From: Streptomyces kronopolitis
GTDB lineage: Bacteria > Actinomycetota > Actinomycetes > Streptomycetales > Streptomycetaceae
Assembly (NCBI RefSeq): GCF_014646275.1
Contig: NZ_BMND01000018.1
Location: 90,278-154,277 of the forward strand
Direction: 5' to 3'
DNA: 64,000 bases
Below are positions 56,260 to 64,000 of this stretch, one piece after another. The stretch's first letter is position 1; each line of letters opens with the position of its first letter. The notes under the pieces are model-generated. The model was not told where the DNA came from. It saw nothing but the letters and a program-made list of their open reading frames with translations, and made no database searches. Made by a program: the position numbers and the translations under genes.

Positions 56260-58101
56260 GTGCGTACGCAGGCGCTCACTCGTCGACAGGGGGAGGAACC
56301 CATCACCGTTTCCGAGCCGTGCGAGCGGTCGTGCCCGCACTACCGGGCCGCCCGTCAGGCGCACGACCAGGACGCGCCGCCGGAGGAGGTCGCCGGGCAT
56401 CTCCTCGCCGCCGAGCCGACCGGCATACCGTGGGTCCTCGGCGTGCTGCGCGCCGCCGCCCGGGCGGCGGGGGCACGCGACGACCCCGGCGCGGCCGTCC
56501 CGTACCTGCACCGGGCCCTGCGGGAGCCGCTGCCCGACGGTGACCGGGCCCTCGTGCTGGGGGAGTTGGGCCGCGCCGAGGCCGGCGGCCGTCCGGCGGC
56601 CGCGGTCCGCCACCTCACCGAGTCCCTCACGCTGCTCCCCGACGGGGCGCCGCAGCGGTGGGAGCTGGTGCCGGTCCTCGCCGACGCCCTCACGCGGTGC
56701 CGGCGCGGCTGCCAGGCGACCGAGCTGCTCGACCGCGAGGCCCGTGCGCTGGCCGGGGCCGGACCGTCCCGCGGGGACCTGGCCGTGCGGCTGGACGTCC
56801 GGCGTCTGCTGACCGACCTCGACGACCGGGCGAGGCGTCCGCAGGTCGAGCGGGCCGTGGCCGAACTGGAGTCGGCGGGCCCGGACGCGCCCGTGGCCGT
56901 GCGGGCGGTGGCGGCCGTCCGGGCGACCCTCGCCCTCGGCACGGACGCCGACGCCGAGCGGGTGGCCGCGCAGGCCCGCCGCGCGTTGGCGGGTGAGCCG
57001 CCGCGGGGCGTGGCGCTCGCGGCGACCGCCCCGGCCGTGCAGGCGCTGACCTGGTGCGACCGGCAGGACGAGGCGGCCGCGTTCCTCGACCGCGTGGCGG
57101 CGGACTCCCAGGAGGACGCGGAGCCCGCGGCGCGGATCCTGGTGTCGACGGGCCGCAGCGTCCTCGCCCTCCGCGCCGGTGACCTGCCGGCCGCGATCGA
57201 CACGGGCCGTGCCGCCCTCGGCCTGCTCGCCGCCTCCCGGGGGGATGCCCGGATGGCGCCGGCGACCGCCACGCTGGTGTGCGCGCTGGTGGAGACCGCG
57301 GACACCCACGAGGCCGCCCGACTGCTCGCCCTGCCCGACCTCGCACGTCTCGAGGAGGACCGGCAGTGGACACCCCTGCTGGAGGCCCGTGCGCGCCTCG
57401 CCCTCGCCGAGGGGCGCTTCGACGAGGCGCTGCGCGATCTGCGGGAGTGCGGCCGCCGGCAGGCCGCCTGGCGCCAGGACAACCCGGCCGTGTTGCCCTG
57501 GCGTTCCCTGGCGGCCCTCGCGCACCGGGCCCTGGGCGACCACGGCCCGGCGGAGCGCCTCGCGCAGGAGGAACTCGACCGGGCACGGGCCTTTGGCGCA
57601 CCCCGCGCCCTGGGCGTCGCCCTGCGCGCCGCCGGGACCGTGGCGGGCGGACCGCGCGGGCGGCGCCTGCTGGAGGAGTCCGCCGATCTGCTGGAGCGGG
57701 CCGGGGCGCCGCTGGAGCAGGCGCACACGCTCCTCGAACTCGCCACCGTGCGGCACGAGGCGGGGCACACCCGCCTCGCCCGCGAACTCGCCCGGCACTG
57801 CCGCCGGCTCGCCCAGCAGTGCGCGGCGGCGGGCCTGAGCGCGCAAGCCCTCGGCAGGCTGCGGGACTTCGGCGCCCGGCCGCGCACCCCGTGCACCGTC
57901 GGGGTCCGGTCCCTGACCGCGGGTGAGCGCCGGGTCGCCAACCTGGCCGCGAGCGGCCTGACGAACCGGGAGATCGCGCAGCAGCTGTTCGTCACCCAGC
58001 GGACCGTGGAGAACCACCTCACCAACGGGTTCCGCAAGCTGGGCATCGTCGGCCGCCGCCAACTCCCCGACGCGGTCCGGAGCCTGGACGCCGGCGGCTG
58101 A
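56260..58101 (+). CDS. LuxR-type (LAL-like) regulator lacking its NTPase domain, 613 aa
   Basis: The C-terminal HTH is complete (about 548-605: SLTAGERRVANLAASGLTNR, EIAQQLFVTQRTVENHLTNG). Helical repeats fill residues 60-530. LAL regulators are normally 900-1000 residues with an N-terminal AAA ATPase; here the protein begins with HLLAAEPTGIPWVLGVLRAA, a stretch that in LAL proteins follows the ATPase. So it is 5'-truncated or naturally minimal. The only ORF start is GTG 56260, but a perfect ggagg lies 5 nt before ATC 56302. It may act as a constitutive or dominant-negative regulator. Confidence 0.8.
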   Translation: MRTQALTRRQGEEPITVSEPCERSCPHYRAARQAHDQDAPPEEVAGHLLAAEPTGIPWVLGVLRAAARAAGARDDPGAAVPYLHRALREPLPDGDRALVLGELGRAEAGGRPAAAVRHLTESLTLLPDGAPQRWELVPVLADALTRCRRGCQATELLDREARALAGAGPSRGDLAVRLDVRRLLTDLDDRARRPQVERAVAELESAGPDAPVAVRAVAAVRATLALGTDADAERVAAQARRALAGEPPRGVALAATAPAVQALTWCDRQDEAAAFLDRVAADSQEDAEPAARILVSTGRSVLALRAGDLPAAIDTGRAALGLLAASRGDARMAPATATLVCALVETADTHEAARLLALPDLARLEEDRQWTPLLEARARLALAEGRFDEALRDLRECGRRQAAWRQDNPAVLPWRSLAALAHRALGDHGPAERLAQEELDRARAFGAPRALGVALRAAGTVAGGPRGRRLLEESADLLERAGAPLEQAHTLLELATVRHEAGHTRLARELARHCRRLAQQCAAAGLSAQALGRLRDFGARPRTPCTVGVRSLTAGERRVANLAASGLTNREIAQQLFVTQRTVENHLTNGFRKLGIVGRRQLPDAVRSLDAGG

Positions 58102-58289
58102 CCCCGGCCGCCACCATCGCCGACACCGCCGCCCGCGCCCCCGAGAATCGCTCGGTCCGCCCGCTGATCAGCACGAACCGGGGTCCGACGTTAGAATTGC
58201 AGGCAGCGAAAAGAGCATTTTCTCCTGATCCGGCTGCGGAGTACCGAAGAGCGCCCAGGTGGGCCGCGATCCGCGGAATGGTGTGACAC

Positions 58290-60761
58290 ATGGAGCGTCC
58301 CGTGTTCCGCGGGCCCTCTGGAGATTTCGCCGAGCCAGAGGGTGAGGCCTACGCCATCGTCGACGGACGGGGCACGGTGCTGAGCTGGAGCACCGGAGCG
58401 CAGCAGCTCCTCGGCTATCCGGCGGACGAGGTCCTGGGACGGCGTGCGCACACCCTGCTGGACGACTCCTCCGAGGCGGCGGAGGTCGCGGAGTCCTGCC
58501 GGGGCGACTCCCCTGCGGCTCCCGGCGAGATGGTCCTGCGGCACCGCGAGGGGCACCCGGTGGAGGCCGTGGTGCGGGTGCAGCGCCTCACCCCGGCCGG
58601 CGGGGACCGCCACTGGCTGGTCCGGGCGGTGGGCGCCGATTCCGTACGGCGGCGGAATCTCGCCGATGCGCTGTTCAGAGGCCTGTTCGCGGAATCGCCG
58701 GTGCTGATCGACGTCTTCGACACCCGGCTGCGCTACCTCTTCCAGAACACCTCGCGCAGCCGCGCGGCCGGGTGGGCGGACGAGGTCATCGGGCACACCG
58801 TGGCGGAGGCCGCGCCGCCCGGCCTGATGGACTTCACGGCCCTGGAGGCCCGGCAGCGGCGGGTCCTCACCACGGGCCGGGCGTCGGTGGCCCACGAGGT
58901 GCGCGGCCGGCGGCCCCAGGACCCGGACCGGGACAGCTTCTGGTCGGAGACCATCGTGCCGCTCCGCGACCGCGCCGGGGAGGTGATCGGCCTGGGGCAC
59001 ATGGTGATCGACGTGACCGAGCAGGCCCGGGCGCGGGAGCGGCTGGCGATGGTCGACGAGGCGGGCGCCAGGATCGGCAGCACCCTCGATGTCCTGCACA
59101 CGGCGCAGGAACTGGCCGATGTGGCCGTCCCGTTGTTCGCCGACCAGGCCTATGTGAACCTGCTGGACGCCGTGTTCAGCGGGGAGGAGCCGGTGGTCGG
59201 CCCGGTCGCCGGGGCGGTGCCGCAGCGGCGTGCGGCGATGTCGTGCGTCCCCGACGGCCCGACGGAGCCGCTCGTCGCGACCGGCGAGCTCGACTCGTTC
59301 GCCTCCGGGGCGAGTTCCCTGTTCAGCCGGGCGCTCAGCAGCGGCACGCCCCGGCTGCTGTCGGGTGAGGAGCTGATCGCCGAGATCTCCCGGGTGGAGC
59401 CGCGCCGGGCCGCGCTGGTCCGCGAGTACGGCGTGCACTCCTGGCTCCTCGTGCCGATGTACGCGCGCGGCGGACCGCTGGGCACCGTGGTGTTCGTGCG
59501 GTTCCAGCGCGCCCACGGGTTCGAGCGGGACGATGTGCTGCTGTCCGAGGAGGTCGTGGCGCGGGCCGGCGTGTGCATCGACAACGCGCGGCGCTACACC
59601 CAGGAGCGGACGACGGCGTCGGCGCTCCAGCGCACCCTGCTGCCGCGCGAGCTGCCGCAGCTCAGCGCCGTGGAGGCGGCGTCGCGCTACCTGCCGGCCC
59701 GGGGCCGTACCGAGCTGGGAGGCACCTGGTTCGACGTGATCCCGCTCTCCGGTGCGCGGGTGGCGCTGGTGATGGGCGGGGTGGCCGGGCAGGGCCTGGA
59801 GGCGGCGATGGCCATGGGGCGGCTGCGGATCGCGGTGCGCACGCTGGCCGATCTCGACCTCGCCCCCGAGGAGTTGCTCACCGTACTGAACGACCAGGTC
59901 AACCGGTTCATGGACGAGCCCGGCCCGGACGCCGGGGGCGAGGGGCTCACCACCGGCGCGGCCGGGAGCACCTGCGTGTACGCCGTCTTCGATCCCCTCT
60001 CGCGCCGCTGCACCGCCGCCGTCGCGGGCCACCCCCGGCCGGTGCTGGCGTCGACGGACGGGCGGGCCGAGCTGCTCGATCTGCCCGGCGGGCCGCCCCT
60101 CGGCCGCAGCGGGGCCACCTTCGCGAGCGGCGAGGTGACGCTCACCGACGGGGACGTGCTGGTGCTGTACACCAGGGGCCTGGTGGAGTCCGGGCAGCGC
60201 GGCCCCGGCACCGGCCTCGACGGGCTCCGTGAGCTGCTGTCCGGCCCTGCCCTCACCTCGACGGTCCGGCTCGCACGGGTCTGCGACACGGTGGTCGGCC
60301 GGCTGCTCCCCGGCAGCCCGCAGGACGACGCCGCCCTGCTGGTCGCCAGGGTGCGCGGGCTGGATCCGGACCGGCACGCCACGTGGGAGCTGGCGGCCGA
60401 GCCCGAGGAGGTGGGCCGGGCGCGCACGCTGGCGACGGCGAAGCTGACCGAATGGGGCCTGGCGGAGCTGGAGTTCGGCACCGAGCTGGTGGTCAGCGAA
60501 CTGGTCACCAACGCCCTGCGCTACGGCAGCCCGCCGATCCGGCTGCGGCTGATCCGCGACCGCACCCTGATCTGCGAGGTGACGGACGGCAGCAGCACCT
60601 CCCCGCACGTCCGGCGGGCGCTGGAGACCGATGAGGGAGGCCGCGGCCTCTACATGGTCGCGCAGCTCGCCGAGCTCTGGGGCACCCGCTACCACACCCG
60701 CGGCAAGACCATCTGGGCCCAGCAGCCGCTCCCCGACGGGCTTCTCGCGTCCCCGCGGTAG
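58290..60761 (+). CDS. PAS-PAS-GAF-SpoIIE-HATPase regulatory protein, 823 aa
   Basis: Order of domains: PAS (about 18-100, YAIVDGRGTVLSWSTGAQQL), second PAS (125-255, IDVFDTRLRYLFQNTSRSRA), GAF (270-440, ALVREYGVHSWLLVPMYARG), SpoIIE/PP2C (460-680) and RsbW-like HATPase (695-815, with GRGLYMVAQLAELW). In the phosphatase the usual GGDWYD is GGTWFD and the usual GDVxGHG is GGVAGQG, so two metal-binding Asp are replaced; the later DDAALLV remains. It is probably a weak or inactive phosphatase fused to an active-looking kinase domain. Confidence 0.85.
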   Translation: MERPVFRGPSGDFAEPEGEAYAIVDGRGTVLSWSTGAQQLLGYPADEVLGRRAHTLLDDSSEAAEVAESCRGDSPAAPGEMVLRHREGHPVEAVVRVQRLTPAGGDRHWLVRAVGADSVRRRNLADALFRGLFAESPVLIDVFDTRLRYLFQNTSRSRAAGWADEVIGHTVAEAAPPGLMDFTALEARQRRVLTTGRASVAHEVRGRRPQDPDRDSFWSETIVPLRDRAGEVIGLGHMVIDVTEQARARERLAMVDEAGARIGSTLDVLHTAQELADVAVPLFADQAYVNLLDAVFSGEEPVVGPVAGAVPQRRAAMSCVPDGPTEPLVATGELDSFASGASSLFSRALSSGTPRLLSGEELIAEISRVEPRRAALVREYGVHSWLLVPMYARGGPLGTVVFVRFQRAHGFERDDVLLSEEVVARAGVCIDNARRYTQERTTASALQRTLLPRELPQLSAVEAASRYLPARGRTELGGTWFDVIPLSGARVALVMGGVAGQGLEAAMAMGRLRIAVRTLADLDLAPEELLTVLNDQVNRFMDEPGPDAGGEGLTTGAAGSTCVYAVFDPLSRRCTAAVAGHPRPVLASTDGRAELLDLPGGPPLGRSGATFASGEVTLTDGDVLVLYTRGLVESGQRGPGTGLDGLRELLSGPALTSTVRLARVCDTVVGRLLPGSPQDDAALLVARVRGLDPDRHATWELAAEPEEVGRARTLATAKLTEWGLAELEFGTELVVSELVTNALRYGSPPIRLRLIRDRTLICEVTDGSSTSPHVRRALETDEGGRGLYMVAQLAELWGTRYHTRGKTIWAQQPLPDGLLASPR

Positions 60762-60790
60762 GGCCACCGGCGCGAGGGGCCGCCGGCGGG

Positions 60791-61090
60791 TCAGCGGCCG
60801 ATCTCCCAGGCGAAGGGCGGGAGTTCCCGGGCCCGGAAGTAGATCTCGAGGGACTGGCGGGCGGGGACGAAGGGGTGGACCCGGGCGCCGTCGAGGCCCG
60901 CGAGCAGGCGGGCGCAGTGCTGGACGCAGCCGGCGACCTCCCGGCCGTGGCGGTCGACGATGGTGGCGGCGTCGTGCGGTCCCTCGCACGGGGTGGGGTC
61001 CTTGGCGGCGGCGGCCGGGCAGCGGACGCGGGCGGCGGACGCGGCGGACGGGCGCCGGACGGAGAGGTCGGGCGACTGGTGCTGGTTCAT
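60791..61090 (-). CDS. Small hypothetical protein, 99 aa
   Basis: The N-terminal 45 residues are disordered (MNQHQSPDLSVRRPSAASAA). The C-terminal half is ordered: ATIVDRHGREVAGCVQHCAR, LLAGLDGARVHPFVPARQSL, EIYFRARELPPFAWEIGR. This ordered part resembles small actinobacterial proteins with no function. Its 3' end is convergent with the SpoIIE gene. Confidence 0.65.
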   Translation of the reverse strand: MNQHQSPDLSVRRPSAASAARVRCPAAAAKDPTPCEGPHDAATIVDRHGREVAGCVQHCARLLAGLDGARVHPFVPARQSLEIYFRARELPPFAWEIGR

Positions 61091-61278
61091 CGTGAGGTCC
61101 CCCTGGTGCGGTGGTACGTGCCGTGGGCCGCCGCCGGCGGGCCGTCCGAGGGGCGCCCGCCGTCCGGTGCCCAGGACAGTGCTGCTCGGCGCGGCAGGCG
61201 TCCATGCCGCCTTGGCGAAGACCTGGTTGGATCGTCAGCTCTTCATGGGAATGCCTGAAACGGGGGCGTACGGCCGGG

Positions 61279-61974
61279 TCAGGAGCGGTCCGGGTGGGGC
61301 ACGGCGAACGGCTCCAGCAGCAGCGCGAGGCACAGCACGACCGTCGCCAGGAGCCAGCCGCCGACGACATCACCCGGCCAGTGGACGGCCAGATAGACAC
61401 GTGTGAGGCCGACGCCGGCGGCCCAGAGGGCGAGCAGCGCCCACCCGGCGCGGGCGACCTCGGGCCGCACCCGCCGTGCGAGGCCCCAGGCGAGGAGCCC
61501 TGCCGCCAGCGCCGAGGTGGTGGCGTGGCCGGAGGGGAAGGCGTAACCGGAGGCGTGACCGGCCCAGTCGGCGGCCGGCGGGCGGGGGCGGGCGAGCAGT
61601 TCCATCAGGCCGTAGCGGATCCCCTGGCCGACGGCGAGGACGAGGACGGCGCAGCCCACCGCCCGCAGCCGCCCGCGCGCGCCCCGGGCGGCCAGCAGTC
61701 CGGCGAGCACCGCCAGCAGATACGGGACGGGGCCGGTGCCGGTGGCGCTCAGGGCCCGGGCGAGCGTGCGCAGCGGCTCCCCGTGGTGGGCGGTGGACCA
61801 GTGGACGGCGGCCCGTTCGGGGGCGAGCGGGGCGCCGTGGCGCAGGGACACCATGACGGTGAGAGCGGTGAAGAGCACCGCGCAGACCGCGGCGACGGTC
61901 AGCGGCGGGCGGACGCGGGGGCCGCGCCGCGCCGGCTGTTCCTCCGGCACAGGCGGCGGCCCGGGGGCCGTCAC
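61279..61974 (-). CDS. PAP2-family membrane phosphatase, 231 aa
   Basis: Phosphatidic-acid-phosphatase type 2 motifs: RYGLMELLARPRPP (C1), YAFPSGHATTS (C2, PSGH), and TRVYLAVHWPGDVVGG (C3, with His and Asp). About six membrane spans. The GTG at 61974 overlaps the stop of the upstream PAP2 gene (GTGA). It may dephosphorylate lipid phosphates such as undecaprenyl pyrophosphate or phosphatidic acid. Confidence 0.88.
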   Translation of the reverse strand: MTAPGPPPVPEEQPARRGPRVRPPLTVAAVCAVLFTALTVMVSLRHGAPLAPERAAVHWSTAHHGEPLRTLARALSATGTGPVPYLLAVLAGLLAARGARGRLRAVGCAVLVLAVGQGIRYGLMELLARPRPPAADWAGHASGYAFPSGHATTSALAAGLLAWGLARRVRPEVARAGWALLALWAAGVGLTRVYLAVHWPGDVVGGWLLATVVLCLALLLEPFAVPHPDRS

Positions 61975-62576
61975 CGGGCGGCCACCAGGGGTCGCAGCCG
62001 GGTGGCGCGGACCCGTGCCACGGCGGGGCCCGCGTGGCGGGCGAGGGGAATCAGCAGCCACCCGAGGAGGGCGCCGACGAGCAGGCCGGCGACGACATCG
62101 TGCGGGTAGTGCGCGCCGACCCAGACGCGCGAGGCCGCCATCAGCAGGGCGGCCGGGACCGCGATCCGGCCCAGCTGCCGGTCGGTCAGCAGCAGGGCGA
62201 CGGCGGCGGCCGCCGCGATGGCGGAGTGGTTGCTGGGGAACGACCAGTCGCCGAGGGCGGGACAGGCCTCGACGGTGACGGTGTGCAGCGTCCGGCAGGG
62301 CCGCTGCTCGTCGAAGAGCGCCTTGACCAGGGAGTTGGCGGCGTAGGCGAGGACCACGACCACGGGGAGGGCCAGGGCGCCGGCCATCGCGGCGGGGGTG
62401 CCGCGGCGCGCCCGCCACCAGGCGATCAGCATCAGGACGGCGAAGACGCCGAGGCCGTAGTCGGTCCCGTAGGAGACGAGGGTGTTCAGGCCGGACGGGG
62501 CGTGCTGTGCCAGGTCGGTGATCCGGGTGTACAGGCCGCCGTCTATCGAGGCGCCGCCGAAGGCGAGGTGGTTCAC
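61971..62576 (-). CDS. PAP2-family membrane phosphatase, 201 aa
   Basis: Motifs: KALFDEQRPCRTLH (C1), WSFPSNHSAIA (C2 with PSNH), SRVWVGAHYPHDVVAG (C3). The PSNH/SRxxxxxHxxxD combination is typical of BcrC-like undecaprenyl pyrophosphate phosphatases, which recycle the lipid carrier of cell-wall synthesis and can give bacitracin resistance. It is coupled to a second PAP2 gene, so the two may be one tandem duplication. Divergent from the BlaI-M56 pair. Confidence 0.87.
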   Translation of the reverse strand: MNHLAFGGASIDGGLYTRITDLAQHAPSGLNTLVSYGTDYGLGVFAVLMLIAWWRARRGTPAAMAGALALPVVVVLAYAANSLVKALFDEQRPCRTLHTVTVEACPALGDWSFPSNHSAIAAAAAVALLLTDRQLGRIAVPAALLMAASRVWVGAHYPHDVVAGLLVGALLGWLLIPLARHAGPAVARVRATRLRPLVAAR

Positions 62577-62762
62577 GGGTACTCCTTGGCGGTTCAGCGG
62601 TTGCGCGGTGGTGCGGACGGCGCGGGGCGCGCCCCGGGGCGGTGGCCCGGCGCCCGGTGACGGGGCGGACAGCCCCTGTCACCTGCGGAGACGCAGCGGC
62701 GGCGGCGATGTCGGCGGCCCCTCGCATAATGAGTGACGGGCCTGCCCCATGACCGACCGGCC

Positions 62763-62800
62763 GACTACAGTCACGTAGACGGTCCTCGGAACTGTAGACG
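62763..62800. promoter_or_regulatory. Putative BlaI-type operators
   Basis: gactacagtcacgtagac (62763-62780) is an imperfect dyad and actgtagacg (62791-62800) repeats a half site. The tac/gta dyads resemble BlaI/MecI boxes. Placed 22-60 nt before the BlaI-like gene, and in the divergent promoter with PAP2. Confidence 0.45.
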
Positions 62801-62822
62801 ACGAAAAGGTGAAGGGCGTTCC

Positions 62823-63266
62823 ATGTCGGAGACATCACCTGCTCAGCGGCGCCCCGCCGGAGAGCTGGAGGCGAGCGTGCTCGCGGCGCTCTGGGCGGCC
62901 GGGAGCCCGCTGAGCCCGGCCGGGGTGCAGAGCACGCTGGGCGGCCGGCTGGCGCGCACCACCGTCACCACCATCCTCACCCGGCTGCACGACAAGGGGG
63001 CGGTGTCCCGCTCCCGGGCCGGCCGCGGCTTCGTGTACTCCCCGATACAGGACTCCGCGGGGCTGACCGCCCGGCGGATGCGCAGTGAGCTGGACAAGCA
63101 GGACGACCGCGGTACCGCCCTCGCCCGCTTCGTCTCCCAGCTGACCAGCGAGGACGAGCAGCTGCTGCGGTCCCTGCTGGAGTCGGCGGAGGACGGCGCC
63201 CCGGGGCACTCCCCCGCCCCCGGGCAGCCGGGCCCCGGGCGGACCGGCCCCGGAGCGGGCCCGTGA
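62823..63266 (+). CDS. blaI: BlaI/MecI/CopY-family repressor, 147 aa
   Basis: Winged helix: GELEASVLAALWAAGSPLSP, AGVQSTLGGRLARTTVTTIL, TRLHDKGAVSRSRAGRGFVY, then the dimerisation helices (LDKQDDRGTALARFVSQLTS, EDEQLLRSLLESAED). The Pro-rich tail is unusual. The family represses beta-lactamase or metal genes and is cleaved or displaced when its M56 partner senses a signal. The stop overlaps the M56 start (GTGA). ATG has a good purine site. Confidence 0.9.
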   Translation: MSETSPAQRRPAGELEASVLAALWAAGSPLSPAGVQSTLGGRLARTTVTTILTRLHDKGAVSRSRAGRGFVYSPIQDSAGLTARRMRSELDKQDDRGTALARFVSQLTSEDEQLLRSLLESAEDGAPGHSPAPGQPGPGRTGPGAGP

Positions 63267-64000
63267 TCTTCGCCGTCTGGATCCCGCTGCTGGTGCCGCT
63301 GCTCGCGGTGCCGGCCGCCCGCGGCCTGGCCGAGTCGCTGCCGCCGCGCGCCGCCGCCTGGCTGCTGACCGGCTGCGCCGCCGCGCTCGCCGGCTGCACG
63401 ACCGCGGCGCTCGGCCTGCTGCTGGGCGCCGGTGTGCTGCGGATTGGCCCGGTCGCCGCCCTGGGCCACCTCTCGCCGCCGCTGCTCGGCGACCAGGGTG
63501 ACGGCCCCGCGACCGTTCCCGTGGCCCTCGCCGCCGCCGTGCTGCTGGGCGCGGGCGCCCTCGCCGTCGCGCGCCACGCCCGCCGGCACCGCGCCGAGCT
63601 GCGCACCGCCCGGCACGCCACCGGCGCCCACCCCGCCACCGGCGATCTGGTCGTCCTCCCGGACCCCGCGCCCGAGGCCTACGCCCTGCCGGGCCGGCCG
63701 GGCCGGGTGGTGGTCACCGCCGGGATGCTGCGGTCGCTGACCGCGGCCGAGCGCGAGGCGCTGTTCGCCCATGAGCGCGCCCATCTCGCGGGCCGCCACC
63801 ATCTGTTCCTGCTCACGGTCGCCCTCTCCGCGGCCTGCCATCCGCTGCTGCGCGCGCTGCGCGCACCCCTGGCGTACGCCCTGGAGCGCTGGGCCGACGA
63901 GGCCGCCGCGTCCCGGGTGGGCGACCGCCGGGTCACGGCCCGGGCCCCCGGGCGCGCCGCGCTGGCCGCCGACCCGGACGCCCGGGCGCCGCGGCGTCCC
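63263..64000 (+). CDS. M56 (BlaR1-like) membrane metallopeptidase, partial
   Basis: GTG overlaps the blaI stop. N-terminal spans (VIFAVWIPLLVPLLAVPAAR, AWLLTGCAAALAGCTTAALG, VPVALAAAVLLGAGALAVAR), then PGRVVVTAGMLRSLTAAERE and the zinc motif HERAH in LFAHERAHLAGRHHLFLLTV. M56 proteases cleave their BlaI repressor. The gene runs off the window end; the C-terminus is not visible. Confidence 0.85.
   Translation, partial: MIFAVWIPLLVPLLAVPAARGLAESLPPRAAAWLLTGCAAALAGCTTAALGLLLGAGVLRIGPVAALGHLSPPLLGDQGDGPATVPVALAAAVLLGAGALAVARHARRHRAELRTARHATGAHPATGDLVVLPDPAPEAYALPGRPGRVVVTAGMLRSLTAAEREALFAHERAHLAGRHHLFLLTVALSAACHPLLRALRAPLAYALERWADEAAASRVGDRRVTARAPGRAALAADPDARAPRRP

Noticed and set aside
60767..60786. 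ccggcg/cgccgg hairpin after the SpoIIE gene
   Set aside because: Only 6 bp of stem in very GC-rich sequence; not distinguishable from chance.
58191..61400. A 1069-codon minus-strand open frame
   Set aside because: Antisense to the PAS-SpoIIE gene, which has all its domains; the product is low-complexity Arg/Gly/Pro.
1..64000. CRISPR arrays and rRNA or tRNA genes
   Set aside because: No regularly spaced repeats of 25-40 nt and no rRNA or tRNA pattern was seen on either strand.

Overview
The base composition (about 70% G+C with strong third-position GC), GTG/TTG starts, 4-nt stop/start overlaps, GC-rich hairpins without U-tracts, and the gene families present (WhiB, DUF317, DUF397/DUF5753 regulators, DUF2637, DUF5999, DUF6415, SARP/LAL-type LuxR proteins) all point to a Streptomyces or close relative. 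All calls come from reading the sequence. No database search was possible.

Layout. (1) About 0-10.8 kb is an array of small accessory genes: two DUF317 proteins, a tandem HxlR-type regulator, small winged-helix and Cys-rich proteins, and a sigma-like protein. Two genes here carry single-base frameshifts. (2) 10.9-17.9 kb is regulatory: a SAM methyltransferase with a TTA codon, an XRE(DUF5753)/DUF397 pair, a SigB/F/G-type sigma factor, a two-gene XRE-ImmA/IrrE locus, a run of micro-ORFs and a flavin monooxygenase fossil. (3) 17.9-24.5 kb, all on the minus strand, is a plasmid or integrative-element core: replication protein, DnaC-like loader, WhiB, DUF2637 membrane protein, small protein, MobC and relaxase. 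It has an iteron-like heptamer array inside rep and a candidate oriT. (4) 25.2-28.7 kb is a coupled XRE / ImmA-like / seven-span MAB_1171c-like / amidohydrolase cassette.

(5) 28.7-42.3 kb is mostly minus strand. It contains a tightly coupled Fe/2OG oxygenase - radical SAM - MurG-like glycosyltransferase operon, an EEP phosphoesterase, a tandem GntR regulator with DUF5999, a DUF6415/HATPase pair, a second XRE-DUF397 locus and a free-standing histidyl-tRNA synthetase. This looks like a cryptic biosynthetic island, with HisRS as a possible self-protection gene. (6) 42.4-51.7 kb is a decayed prophage: portal-like protein, two terminase fossils, small membrane and P-loop genes, a 47-codon ORF whose ribosome binding site sits in a hairpin, then xis and a tyrosine integrase. 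(7) 51.7-64 kb looks like ordinary chromosome: two LuxR regulators (one lacking its ATPase part), an alpha/beta hydrolase, a PAS-GAF-SpoIIE-HATPase protein with substituted metal ligands, two PAP2 phosphatases, and a BlaI-M56 pair cut by the window end.

The most interesting candidates are the four-gene ImmA cassette, the oxygenase/radical SAM/MurG-like operon with HisRS, the RBS-sequestering leader near 48.5 kb, and the heptamer array in rep.
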